From Heliocidaris tuberculata (taxonomy: Eukaryota; Echinodermata; Echinoidea; Camarodonta; Echinometridae): DNA of 64,000 bases. The position numbers were made by a program, and so were the translations under genes. Under the pieces are notes generated by a model, which worked only from the letters and a program-made list of their open reading frames with translations, was not told the DNA's origin and searched no databases. This document shows positions 11,148-23,052 of this stretch, piece after piece; the stretch's first letter is position 1, and each line of letters begins with the position of its first letter. The stretch covers positions 10,329,004 through 10,393,003 of the forward strand of contig CM046836.1 in NCBI GenBank assembly GCA_025618425.1. The letters run 5' to 3'.

Positions 11148-11523
11148 TTAGGAAGAAGAAGAAGAAGAAGAAGAAGAAGAAGAAGAAGAAGAAGAAGAAG
11201 AAGAAGAAGAAGAAAAATAAGGAGGAGGAGAAGGAGGAGGAGAAGAAAAAGAAGAAAAAGAAAAAAGAAAAGAAAAAGAAACACCGAGTCTAAGAAGGAG
11301 AAGGAGAAGGAGAAGAAAAAAAAGACAAAGAAAAAGAGAAGGAAAAACTGAGTCTGAGAAGGAGAAGAACTTCTTCTCCTCCTTCTCAGACTCAGTTTTT
11401 TTCTTCTTCTTTCTCTTCAGAAAGAAGAAGAAAAAGAAAAAGAAAGAAAAAAGGCTGAGTCTGAGGAGAAGGAGAAGAAGAAGAAGAAGAAGAAGAAGAA
11501 GAAGAAGAAGAAGAAGAAGAGGT
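11148..11523. repeat. GAA/GGA purine array with internal hairpin (copy B)
   Basis: Duplicate of the copy A array, with the same ACTGAGTCTGAGAAGG inverted pair around 11342-11400 and the same interruption pattern. Identity of such an unstable sequence argues for a very recent duplication. Confidence 0.9.
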
Positions 11524-13783
11524 AGTAGAGGGGGAGGTCTCATCACAAAGATCTCCCATTCTCAAAGTGTACGACTTACAGAAGGCAGCTGTACTGGGCA
11601 TAACGAGACAATAGATCAACTACAAGTTGCAATTGATAGAAATTAGTGCTTTTTGTTAAAGTAAAGTTTTTCAAGGATACACGGACTTAATCCTTTTCTG
11701 CAGATGCTATAGGGCCTATTCATAATCATAAGTAACACTATGTTGTCACGATGGGAGGGGAAGGCCCTGGCCACGACAAAGGGCAAAACGGTTTCCCCTC
11801 AAAAGAAAACTAAATATTCACCCTCAGGTTCCTATATTTAATCTTTTGTCTCCCTAAAATTTAATGATTGAGACTTCAATTGAATTAAGGCACCTCCTGC
11901 ATCAATTGGAATCATCATTTATTTTTATTTTTTTCATTTTCCCACTTTTCTTTTCTGTTGTAGCCCTCCTGCGATATCAAATTTCCCTTTACTGACCCAT
12001 TCATTCCCTTCTGCCTTGCAGATTTGGCATATCTGAAGTAAAACTGAATTCCCCCCCCCCCCCCCCAACGAGTCCATCAACAGAAACCCCACACACAACA
12101 CCTAGCACTTTCTTACGAAAATCAGTCTATCATCCAGTAATTCAAGGTTGCGTAAGGCTGTATGACAGAAATCCACCATCACACTTCAGAAGACATACAT
12201 GTACTATAATATTATTGTGCCTGCATCATTATCATCACCACATCTTTCACAAAATTATGGGGAAAAACAACAGAAAAAGTTTCTCAGTGTGAAATGATGT
12301 TTATTGAAATAACTCAATTATCAACGTAAAACGTAACGCTTTCTTCAAATGCTACATACAGATTATAACATTAAGTTCATGGACAACAAATCATGGGGCA
12401 GGGGGGGCAATACCAATTTCTAATTTTGTTTCTATTCTTTTTTGCAAGCAAACAATTTTATATTCTTCTAATGACATCCGATATAGGTGGATTGTAATGT
12501 ATATTCATGTACAGCCTTTCAAACTATCATCACAATATACAAGACATAAAAGTACAAAGAGATCACCTTACTGCCCAATATGATATAAGGTCATGTTTGT
12601 CCAAATATTGGTAGTTTTGAAAATTTGGGGGCGGGCTAAAACTCCCAAGCGCCTGATTCGTCTGCCTAGAAACATACCCCAGATTAATTGCACATAATGC
12701 TTGCACAGATGAAAAAAGTGAACGAATTACAGATTCTAGAACCATTTGTGTTTAAAGAAACAGAATCATAGCTATCTCAGGATAGCTTCAAGGAGCTGAT
12801 GAAAGGGATTATCACTTCAAGGTTAAAGATCAAATAGAATATCATGACTAAATCTGAATGCACTACTTATGCTTAAATTTATAAACACAAGTTGCATTAA
12901 AGCTGATTAACCAAAATCATTTTTATCATAATATAGTCATGCAACATTTTTCAAAATCTTTTTCTAATTACTTTGGAATTAAAAGAAAAATTATTTGAAT
13001 TTACAAATTTATTGGTTATATTTAGAATTCAAAACTGCATTAGCCTAATACGTGAAATGGGATAATTGAATGTGCATAACTTAAAAGGTTTTTAATTGTA
13101 TTATAAGTGTGACAATTTTTTAAGTTGATTATCCCGTATTTTAGACCAAAATATCGCTCTATATGATAATGTATCAAATAAAACGAATAGTATGATGAAA
13201 TTTATGAAAAAAAATGAAGAACAGCAGAATACATAAGAAATTCACAAAACAATGAAATACATGCAAGAGTAATGACTTTCTCATAATCATGTTTCAAATG
13301 GGCCAGTTATGCCAACTAAAAGTTTTTCAATTACATACACATTAACATGGACATGTAGACCTACAAAAGGGACATCAGTGGTAGCCAAAGTATTCAAAGT
13401 ATTTAAAAATTACAAATTTTGGGGTGTATCTATAAAGGGTCCAAGAGTAAAACGTCAAGTCAAGTGATTGCAGTAAGGGCCATTCAATAGCCTTGATACA
13501 ACCCCCCCCCCCCCCCCAAGTCAAATTTATTGGTCAAGTACACACCCAACTTTACAAATCTGCTTGTTTCCCCTTTAAATAGCTCTTTCCAATTGACCCA
13601 TATTTTGACATTTAATAGTTCAATGTCCAGCTCTGAAATATATGCATCTTTCGGGGATTTAGAATATTTAATTATTTGCCATTATGTAAATTAGCAATAA
13701 ATATATCTTTAAAAAAAAAATTCAAACTTGAAATAATAATAAAGATAAAGAATACTTTGATCCTTTATGACTCCAAGACAGTA
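11524..13783. other. Spacer within copy B, no gene recognised
   Basis: Counterpart of 5536-7793, differing mostly in C, T and G homopolymer lengths. No coding support. Confidence 0.4.
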
Positions 13784-15531
13784 CTACACATTTAACAAGC
13801 TTTGTAGCTGATGAGCTTCCTTGGACAACCTGCATAATGAAAACAAAAAGAAAGAAAAGAAAAATTAAACTTCTTGTAGACTGTAGACTGGATTTTAAAG
13901 AAGGAAAAAATGGGTACATCTCTACTTTTATGTTACAATTTATTTTTCTTCTTCTTCAAATGATAGAAATGTAAATCAAGGTTCAAATCTTCTAAGAGAA
14001 GTAAATATTTTCCATTACAAATTTGATCCAAGACCAAGACCTCTAGTAAACTTCGAAATGGTTAAATCAGTCAGAAGGTACAATCAAAATGATTTAGATC
14101 TACTGGACTTCAGAATTCGATTATAACTATACAGATTAGGGGTCAAAGAAAACACGTACACGCCTAATGAGTTTAAATTCTAGGCCCTATAAGTATCATA
14201 ATCTTACAGAGCTACTACTAGTAGAACTACGTCTAAGCTATGGCCACAATGAAATTTACACTTAGATGTCTACATTTTCAAAAATTAAAAAAAAAAAAAA
14301 AAAATTTACCTTGCCAGTTCAACTTGGGTTTCCTGCAGTGAGTGGATGACAAAATCTACAGCCCAGGTAGGGTCTTTCACGGTATTGGATGATCTAGCCC
14401 TGGTCCTGGTCCTGGTCCCCCTGTGACTGTGTTCAACTACTTTGGTCCATTTATCAATGTCAATGATAGCTCTGCAATCAAAGGAGAAAAAAATTTAGGA
14501 TCGTGGTTGTAATAAAAGCATAGATCTACTGTCTAGATTTATATCATAATGTATATCATAGATTCATACTCTCAGTCTCAGATCTACTATCTAGTCTCTA
14601 GTGTCAGTGGGGACTCGTCAATGGTTGTCACGACACAAAAGAGGTGTAGAGTCTAGACCTAGACCTATTTCAGCCAAGCCCAAACCAATGATCAAATTGA
14701 GAGCAATGAGACCACTCTTGTCTACTCTTACTTATAATAGTAGCAGCCTTAGGTTATGGAAACTAAAGAACATTTTAATAAGGGTCGAGAACGGAAGACA
14801 TTGCCATTCAAATTCTATGTAGATCTATCTGGACCCTACCTAAACAAAAGTCAAAGTTCAAAGCGAAGGTCTAACGTTAGGCCCTAGGCCTAGCCAGGGC
14901 ACCTGCAACATTTTGCTCTCGTAGGCAAAGCGCAGTAGCCGGCCAGGATCGGCGAACCAAAAACTATAAACAGACCGCTGGGCAAGATCTTACCCGGCGC
15001 GGCCCAGATCAGAGTGAGGATCTTGCGCATTCAGTGTTGTGATCAATCTTGAACAGGTCTACATCTACCGCAGATTGTCGGTAATGTAGTCATGCGCTTT
15101 ACTTTTTTGGATTGAGCACTATCATAATATACAGATCTACGGAAAATTTCTGATCTTTTAGAAAAATATTACCAGTATCCTATTTAAAAGGACTGTTTTA
15201 GAGTTCAATGAAAGTTGATAACTTTCTTTTGTCATGCAAGAGACGGGGGACTGGGTGGGATGTGGGTTAATACGTTTTGTACAGTGAACCCACTCGCTGC
15301 CACGACGAACACATCCCAATCATTAAGAGGAACGATAAACAAAATTGATATTTACTTACATTTCAAGGCATCATACGGCCTCACTTTGATGTGAATGTTC
15401 CCTGTAGAATTTTCTGCTTTCGTGAGATTTACTAGACAAACTCCTTCTAAAACAAAACTTTCTCAAAAACAAAGTTTTTTGAGATTTGTGTTGAAATAGC
15501 ACAAAAGTAGCACCACCCGTACGGTCGCCAT
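13784..15531 (-). pseudogene. Unrecognised small gene, copy B, exon 1 frameshifted
   Basis: Exons correspond to 15385-15531, 14310-14469 and 13784-13829. Exons 2 and 3 are identical to copy A. In exon 1 the A7 run of the sense strand (plus T7 at 9485-9491) is A6 here (plus T6 at 15475-15480), which brings a TGA into frame a few codons later under the ATGGCGACC start. If that start is right, copy B is broken near residue 23. If the difference is a homopolymer sequencing error, both copies are equal. Confidence 0.35.
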
Positions 15532-16318
15532 TTTCCCTATTTCGTGTTCAAATCGTAAGGAATTGTGGGAATGAAAAAAATGTTTTATGTATGATCTTAT
15601 ACATAAAACATTATGTTAATATGAGCCACTAACCAATTATCGAACAGTATTTGACGAGTTTTTGACGTCATTCCTCATGAATAAGCATTTATTCAAATTG
15701 ACCCTCCTAGATCACTGTTCAAATTGGACAAAGCTCCCACAATGCATCCAATGCAAAGCCTATGGTATGTCAAAGGTCACATATTTAGTTGAGTCTCTAG
15801 CCCTCCTTCGGAGGGCATACTGGTATGATCGAATCTCTTTGCTGAAAAATGACACAGGGGGCTGAAATACTGTAACAAGAAGGAAACTTCATGAATTCAG
15901 AAGAGGGAAAGGGCTTGAAAATTAATGAGGAGGAGAAAAAAAAGGGGGGGGGTAAATTCAACAGGGGACATGCAGCTATCACAGTGTTGTTCCATGTCCG
16001 TGCCCATTTTCAGTTTACTATCATTTTAAAATAGTAATCATACATGCATACACACGCACACAGGGGGGGGGGGGGGCTCCTGGTGTATGTGTGTGTGTGT
16101 GTGTTTGGAGGGGGATAGGGGCACATGGTCCCGACTTTTACAAGTACCCGAAAAGTGCCCCTTTCTTTCTGATAATTTTGAAAAATGTTGCCCGACTTTG
16201 TTTAAATTATGGACACGTTCGTGCGTGCATGTTGAATGAGACATCTTTTGCTGTGGGAGGGGAGGGGCATTCTCTTGACTCCAGCTCCTCTGCCTCACTG
16301 ATTTTTTTGAAACTCTAT
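15532..16318. other. Right end of copy B, upstream of the small gene
   Basis: Same content as 9543-10331, including the poly-G tract and (GT)n repeat. No coding feature supported. Confidence 0.35.
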
Positions 16319-16538
16319 GGCCCGAATTCACAAAGGAGGTTTAAACCGTGGCAAGGTTTAAACCTGGTTTAAACCTCCGTAAGCGTACTGAAATAAGCGT
16401 AAATAAGCGCACATTGCCCATGCGCGCGCTCAAAGAAAATATATGATTGGATCAGATTCAGTGCGCACGTACGCTTAAAAACCCCAGGAGGGGGTTTAAA
16501 CCATGGTTTAAACTAAACCTCCTTTGTGAATTCGGGCC
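16319..16538. mobile_element. Palindromic MITE, GGCCCGAATTCACAAAGGAG ends, copy 1
   Basis: Terminal inverted repeats GGCCCGAATTCACAAAGGAG frame about 220 bp with internal GGTTTAAACC palindromes and AAGCGTA blocks. A second copy lies inverted at 45600-45810 and shares the core (AATAAGCG, CATTGCCCATGCG, ATATGATTGGATC). A target-site duplication is not clear at either copy. Confidence 0.85.
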
Positions 16539-16544
16539 ATATGT

Positions 16545-17490
16545 CTGTTTTTGTAAGAAAAAGTGGGTTTTACCATGGTATTACTGTACCATGGATCCAT
16601 TGTTTTACCATGGTTAAACCACGTAAAATCACGGTCAAAACCACAGTAAAACCTCGGTTTTACAATGGTTTTACCACAGTAAAGTAACGGATACCATGGT
16701 AAATCTATTGTAATTCAAGTTGGAAGTTCCTACAGCATGGTTATATAACTTTCGTTTATTTAATTTAATTATTTTATAACATAACATGGTTAATTTTAAA
16801 CTTAAACTACTAATCACACAAGCACAAGTCATAATCATTATAACATATAAATCACAATGACGTATCATGGCCGCGCCATATAGCCACTAGTTACCTACGG
16901 GTTTCAGTCTTATATACCAACCTGCATGAGAATCTGTTACTTGTTGTAATGGTTAATTAATTACAGTTTCTGTTATTATTAGAAATTATGGAAAGTGACA
17001 TAATAAAATTCACTCATGAAATATCTCAAAACTAATTTCAAAATAAATATTTATGAAAAACAATAATATTGCATTTGCACTTTTCTTAAAATATTGAATT
17101 TTGTTTAAAATTTCACAAATATGTAAATGAAATATTCAAATGAGTAACTATGGTATTTCACGATGGTAAAACGACGGTTTAACCATGGCATTACTACCAT
17201 GGTTTTGCAACCATGGTTAAACCATCTGAAATGATGGTTATATTACCATGGTGATTCATGCAGATATAAAACCATGGTTTAAATCATGGTTTTATTACTA
17301 TAGTTTTTTTATCATGGTAAGACAATGGTTTAACCATTGTATTACTACATAGGTTTCTTAACCAGGTAAAACCACGGTTGAAATCATGGTTGTATTACCA
17401 CGGTTATCTAACCACTGCAATAAACTGCTTTCACTATGGTTTTATTACTGTGGTCCTAGTGACCATGATTTCACAAAGGTTTCACATGGT
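16545..17490. repeat. Fold-back field of degenerate ACCATGGT repeats
   Basis: Two clusters (16545-16700 and 17145-17490) consist of diverged copies of the self-complementary unit AAACCATGGTTTTA at roughly 15-25 bp spacing. They flank a 440-bp AT-rich core without the motif. Because the unit is palindromic, both clusters can pair with each other and internally. No coding capacity. Confidence 0.75.
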
Positions 17491-18100
17491 ATTGCAGCGA
17501 GCCTGCCTCGTCGCCGATAGAGGGCGACAAACATTTGTTATTGAATTTTAGCTTTTCATATCAAATATTTTATTTTTATGTTTCTTTTGTCAAGGATGCC
17601 GATTTATGAAGACTCGCTATTAAAATGATACTAGACTTGGATTCGTTATAATTAAAGTATATGATTGAAATTTGTGATTGGATGTAATAGCTGTTAATGG
17701 AGCTACACAAAGAAAAACACAGGTTTGGGATAATGATTTAAGTTTGAACTCAAAAACAAAAACTTCATCTTTTATTCAATATTTTACATTATTCACAAAT
17801 TAAAGTCGCCACTGTAACAACTTATCACTGTAATTACTATCTAACAATTTCTAGTATTTATTATAAATGTTTTGAATGCTTTTACTAATATACATGTATT
17901 TCCAAAGAGGATTATGTTCTTTAATTAAGTTTCTAATAGATAGAATGGGTCTTATATTATATAGCAAACTTGATTTATTTTATAAGGCCATACCGAATAA
18001 GTTAATACACGAAGTTCATTTGGTCTATTATGCTAGTTCTTCTAAGTTCTATACGCTAGGGGAGAATATTGTGGAGGGGAGTTATGGAGAGGGAAGTTCT
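17491..18100. other. No feature recognised
   Basis: AT-rich sequence between two repeat fields. The ORF at 17876-18211 reads into the minisatellite and has no support. Confidence 0.4.
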
Positions 18101-18297
18101 GTTTGGCCCGGAGGTTCTGTGGGTAGTGAGCCAGTTCTGTACGTGTGGCCGGGAGGTTCTGTGGGGAATGAGCCAGTTCTGCCTGGCCACGGGAGGTTCT
18201 GTGGGGAATGAGCCAGTTCTGTGTGGCCACGGGAGGTTCTGTGGGGAATGAGCCAGTTCTGTGTGGCCACGGGAGGTTCTGTGGGGAATGAACCAGC
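18101..18297. repeat. 40-bp GC-rich minisatellite, about 5 copies
   Basis: Units read GGCCACGGGAGGTTCTGTGG followed by GGAATGAGCCAGTTCTGTGT. The last three are nearly identical and the first two more diverged. Because 40 is not a multiple of three, all three minus-strand frames stay open with PQNLPWP/HRTGSFPT-like peptides. It is followed by (TTG)n at 18304-18325. Confidence 0.9.
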
Positions 18298-18837
18298 CGA
18301 ACGCTGTTGTTGTTGTTGTTGTTGTTTGGTTTGTTGGCGTTTTCCATCGGTGATTGGATGATTTTCGCCAGGCAGTATGAGAGTATGTTTTCCTCTCCTC
18401 GGTGTCACAGATCGTGCCGTATTTTTGCTCTGTGGGATCGACAATGGCATTGGGTGGCGTTGTGCACTGAAGATTAATATTAATTTGAGTGCAGTTACCT
18501 AGCTTATTATATTTGTTATTGAGCATGTTATTATAAAGAAGACTATAGGAAAGGATGAAGCAGACGTATATTAGATTCAATTTGTTATGTTTAGAGGTTA
18601 GTTTGGAGCCCGTTATCGTCAAAAGGAACGATCGGCGATTTATAGCCAATAATGTATAAATCCGCATCAGTAGCAGCATCAGAAACACCTGTCATGTTCT
18701 TACCTCTTTTATAATCTTTATAACTATAAAGAAAATTTCCTTAATATCATAAATTCTAGTGCTGTATACACGTGACGATAAATCTCACTACCTAACTTTA
18801 ATGTTGATAATACAACTAACTGTAATGCTCTTGAGCA
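18298..18837. other. Probable 3' flank or UTR of the I-group LINE
   Basis: Holds (TTG)n and AT-rich sequence. No coding region is recognised. Part may be the 3' UTR of the LINE that ends here, but its terminus is not identifiable. Confidence 0.3.
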
Positions 18838-21060
18838 TCACAATTCGTTGTACCTTCCACTTCCTTTTATGAAAGTTACCACCTTTCCTATATATTCCTC
18901 ATAGTAGGTGACATACTTTTGGATTTTTTGTCTCAAGTACACTATACATTCTATTTCTTTGTCTTGCGTATTTTGGGCATAAAAAGTGTTCAATTGTTTC
19001 TGCTGTTTGGCATTCTTCACATAGTCCAGTGTTGTGTTTTTTCTTTAGATATTTATAGTAATTCAGATTACATTTACCAAGTCTAAATTGATGAATTAAT
19101 CTTTCATCCTTTCGGTTAAATCCTTTAACTTTGAAAACAGAGTTTACATCTCTATTGATGCCATACAAATGTCTTCCTTTCTCATCGTTATCCCATAGGT
19201 TTTGCCACGTGGATTTGTAATAAATTTCTGTTTCTCTCATAAATTCACTTTTACTTTGGTTTACTATGATACCTGTGTGTTGTTTCTTCGAAGCTTCTTT
19301 TGCCAACAAATCAGCTCGTTCATTTCCTGATAGGCCACAGTGGGCTGGTACCCATTCAAAATTTACTTCGATTCCAAAGGAATTGATGGCCAATAACTTT
19401 TCGTATATCTCAACTACAATACTCGATTTTTTAACGTTCTTAATTGCTTCTAGAGCTGAGACTGAATCCGTCAATATAACGACTGCGATTGGATGATATT
19501 CGTCTAATATCCATTCGAGTGCCATTAAAATAGCTACCAATTCTGCTCTCATGATGGAGATATCAGATGTTTTGAAACGTTTACTTACGCTGCTCCCGTA
19601 TACCCTTCTTGTTGTTTAGAAGCATCCGTATATAGACTCTTAAACAGTGATTCCATTTTTTTCTTATTATTTCATTTGCATCATTTTTTTACTCTATTAA
19701 TGACGAAAACTTCTTACTGACAAGATCCTTAATGTCTGTAGATATACCTGGCATCATATTGTGCCAATAAGGTTTTATTGTCGTGCATTCGGTAAGTTTT
19801 TCAACAGTACCAACCTCCAAGTTCCTTAATCTTTTAACAAAAGGACCTTGGCCCCTTTTCCAGTACCTTTCGTAATGGCAACACGGTAATAGGACTCTTT
19901 TTGTAGGATGATTACTTTTTGCTGCATGTAAATAATAGTGATATTTGTCAGTAAACATATTCCTTCTTAGTTGCAATGGCATTTCCCCACACTCAACCTG
20001 TAAAGCTTGCAGGGAGGTTAATTGAGCTCCTCCTGACAATTTTAAGAGCTTGGTATTGTATGGTGTCTAATTTCTTTTTAAGAGAATAACTCGCACTGTC
20101 ATAAGCTTCACTTCCATAATCTAACACAGATCGGATTAGGCCTGTGTAAACATTGTAAAGAATTTCCGAGTTATTACCCCATTTGGTACCGGCTATATAC
20201 ACCTCATAAGATTAAGTCTTTTTTTTTACATCTTGTTGTTATTTCATTTATATGTTTATTCCACGTTAATCTCGAGTCGAACAATATTCCAAGGAATTTG
20301 TGTTCTTTTTCCAGTTGAATGCGTTTGCCGTAAATTTGTAAATCAATATTTTTCTTTTCTTTTCTGCCAAATACTACGGCTCTCGACTTTGAAGATGAGA
20401 GATGCATACCCCATCTATCGCACCACTTTTCAATTAAGCCCAGAGCAACCTGTAACTTTTTTTGTATAAACGTCATATTCCGGTGGGAAATTAATCATAG
20501 AATTGAAAATTAAGGGGCTAATAACACTCCCTTGAGGTATTATATTGCACTTGTTTCTGTTCTGATATATGGTTGCCCACTCTAACACGACTCACTCTAT
20601 TAGACATGAATGCATAAATCCAATTTTAAAATCTTACCTGTGAAGCCTTGATAGAGTAATTCATAAACTGTACCTAATTGTCTCCATACCACGTCGTATA
20701 TGCCTTCTTCAGGTCCAGAAATATCGCAACAGTATATTCTTTGTTAGCCATTCCTTTATGAATATCTGTTTCTAATTTAATCAAGTGATCGGTTGTGCTT
20801 CTATTCTTCATAAAACCTGACTGTATATGGGCGTAATAATGTACTCCCTTTCAATAAACCACGAGAGTCTGTTTTTAACAAGTCTCTCCATTAATTTACA
20901 CAGTATTGGGGTTAGTGATATTGGGCGGTAAGACAACGGATTTGAGGCGTCTTTTCCTTTTTTAAGTATCGGAATTTGTATAGCCTGAGATCATTGGCTA
21001 GGCAAAAGACCTCTATTCCATATTTCATTGTAACATTTTGATAGTTTCAAAATCTACTTA
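18838..21060 (-). mobile_element. Decayed I-group non-LTR retrotransposon (RT + RNase H)
   Basis: Fragments read on the minus strand in order. 20600-21060 holds reverse transcriptase pieces (SYRPISLTPI, FLDLKKAYDVVW-like) with frameshifts. 20204-20476 has WCDRWGMHLSSSKSRAVVF and HKFLGILFDSRLTWNKHI, and 19993-20202 has RSVLDYGSEAYDSA. 19555-19640 holds YTDASKQ. 18899-19552 is the RNase H domain with RAELVAI, LTDSVSALEAI and NERADLLAKEA, followed by a CxxC...HxxxxC zinc-like motif. RNase H downstream of RT is characteristic of the I/R1/Jockey-related superfamily. At least two frameshifts make it non-coding as a whole. Confidence 0.85.
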
Positions 21061-21180
21061 TATTTATGCTCTCTATGCGTACGTGGGGGAAAACCTATTG
21101 CCTACACGATCTCTGATTGGCCTATACGTAACTACAGCGCGACGCGCCTCTTTCTTGCACGTCGCGGAAACCTAACTTAA

Positions 21181-21763
21181 AGGGAAATCCAACCCTAATA
21201 GCAAGTTGCTTTGAAAGAAAGAGGAAAAATCAGAGAAGCAGAATGGCGAAAGTTTGAACGAAATCGGACAAGCAATAAGAAAGTTATGAATTTTTGAAAG
21301 TTGTAATCACTATACATATGGGAATTTCAAATTGGCCGAATAGGTAATGTCACTGTGATGTAGCTGTGTACTTGTAACTCCCCCATTCGCTCCAACACAC
21401 AAAATGACTAAAATGTCACTTTTTTCAAAATGTATTACTCAGTAGGATCTGTTTCTTTCCTGAGGACCTATAACAATATGCTATTTCCAATATATTTTGA
21501 GTACTGCCCCGAGGGTAAAAGCGCCTCGAAGAAAACTGCAAATTAATGATATTTTTGTGCAAATGGGAGGGTTGTCCACAAAAATGTCACAATCGAATCA
21601 CCAAATTGCCAATTTGAGATTCGCATAGATGTAATGATCTCATTTTTCAAACATCCACAACTTTCTTAGTCCTTGTCCAATTTCTTTCAAACTTTCACCA
21701 TCCTGTTTTTCTTATTTTTCTGCTTTCACACAAATCATCTCATTACCAAGGTTGGATTGCCCT
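21181..21763. mobile_element. TTAA-flanked MITE, AGGGAAATCCAACC ends
   Basis: TTAA at 21177-21180 and 21764-21767 frames ends AGGGAAATCCAACC and GGTTGGATTGCCCT. The inner arms also pair (AAAGTTTGAACGAAAT against ATTTCTTTCAAACTTT). A partial relative lies at 59489-59900. TTAA duplication is typical of piggyBac- or Kolobok-mobilised elements. Confidence 0.75.
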
Positions 21764-22589
21764 TTAACGATAAAATGTTAAGAAAGATGCTTATTTATTC
21801 TTCTTTGAATACATCATATAACAAATGAAATATTCTATACCAAATACAAATTTATATTACAATGCTTTATATAATTATCAGATTATAACTTATACCAATG
21901 AATTCATAATAAGACATTTAACTTGTAATTTATGCTTTTGTTGGATCGAAATGAATTACACGTAAACAACACGTCATACGCGAATGCGCGTACTATACGG
22001 ACTCGCTTTCAATCAAACTGGATCAAAACAACGCAACTATTTCTAATATTTCTTGACAAATATTACATGAAACATCCAGACATGCAGCTTACTGTTTGAA
22101 TAATTTCCTAGTCTACGGAATTCCTCGGTCTATTCGTGATCACTGATTTCATAAAAGCTATATTTGGATATCTCTAAGTGTCGGAATAAATCACTAGTTT
22201 TTACATAGGCCTACCTGGCAGTGCGAACTGCAGTGTGTGATACACATACAAGGTAAGCTATACGTTATAACACAAACGCGTATAATAAAAGTAAAGAGAC
22301 GGGGTCGGCTCGTTACACACCCCCCCCCCCCCTTCCTACGAAATGCGTCCTCGCATTTCTAAAAGTATATAGTCTATACTTCTTGAGTCACCAATTTCTT
22401 CTCTGAGTCAAAACATTTGAATAAACAATTAACTATTTACAAATATGATAATAACAAGTCCAAATATCAATTCTGAACGATGGTTATTTGGAAGAATATC
22501 CAGCAATTGCTTCTTAAACCAAATATTCTTCTACCTCATATTCTGTTTATCTCGCACTGAGAATGAACCAAATTATTCTGTCATTATTA
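21764..22589. other. Intergenic, nothing recognised
   Basis: AT-rich spacer with C14 at about 22319-22332. No exon or element end identified. Confidence 0.4.
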
Positions 22590-23052
22590 ATTTTGTAACA
22601 AAATGATTTTTGTTACAAAATGAAAATGGACAAAACAAATTTTGTAACAAAATGCTTTTTGTTACAAAATGAAATTGGACGAAATGATTTTGTCATGTTC
22701 ATTTTGTAACAGAATGATTTTTGTTACAAAATGAGAATGGACAAAATAATTTCGTCATGTTAATTTTGTAACTAAATTATTTTCGTTACAAAATATAATT
22801 GGACATGTTCATTTTGTAACAAAATGATTTTTGTAACAAAATGAAAATTTTGTCATGTTGATTTTGTAACAGAATGATGTTCGTTACAAAATGAAATTGG
22901 ACAAAATAATTCTGTAATGTTAGTTTTGTAACAGAATATTTTTTTGTTACAAAATTACCTTTTAAAATTCATTTTGTTACAAAATGAATTGCTGTTCAAT
23001 AATTTTGTAACAAAACAAAAAAAAGTTTTGAGTGAATTTTGTCACAAAATGA
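22590..23052. repeat. Array of TTTTGTAACAAAAT palindromes
   Basis: Seven diverged units of about 60-70 bp, each containing TTTTGTAACAAAAT, a short spacer and TTTTGTTACAAAAT, joined by GAAAATGGACAAAAT-like linkers, then three isolated palindromes to 23052. The 14-mer is itself self-complementary, so every unit is a palindrome within an inverted repeat. It ends about 260 bp before the ATPAF2 start codon. Confidence 0.85.

Larger units (their letters stand above)
10332..16323. repeat. 6 kb tandem duplication, copy B
   Basis: Second copy of the 4343-10333 unit, in direct orientation and immediately adjacent. Its right end is the first five bases (GGCCC) of the palindromic element at 16319, and copy A carries the same GGCCC at its end (10329-10333). 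The element was therefore present before the duplication. Confidence 0.95.

Noticed and set aside
4343..16323. Pure assembly duplication as the default explanation
   Set aside because: Not excluded, but the clean two-base microhomology junction at a pre-existing MITE end looks like a real breakpoint; kept as the alternative in the finding.
18056..18688. 210-residue minus-strand ORF
   Set aside because: Its C-terminal half is the 40-bp minisatellite, open in all frames; the rest is low-complexity Asn/Thr with no family resemblance or splice support.
22590..23052. CRISPR-like array
   Set aside because: Units are diverged palindromes without unique equal-length spacers, in a metazoan genome.
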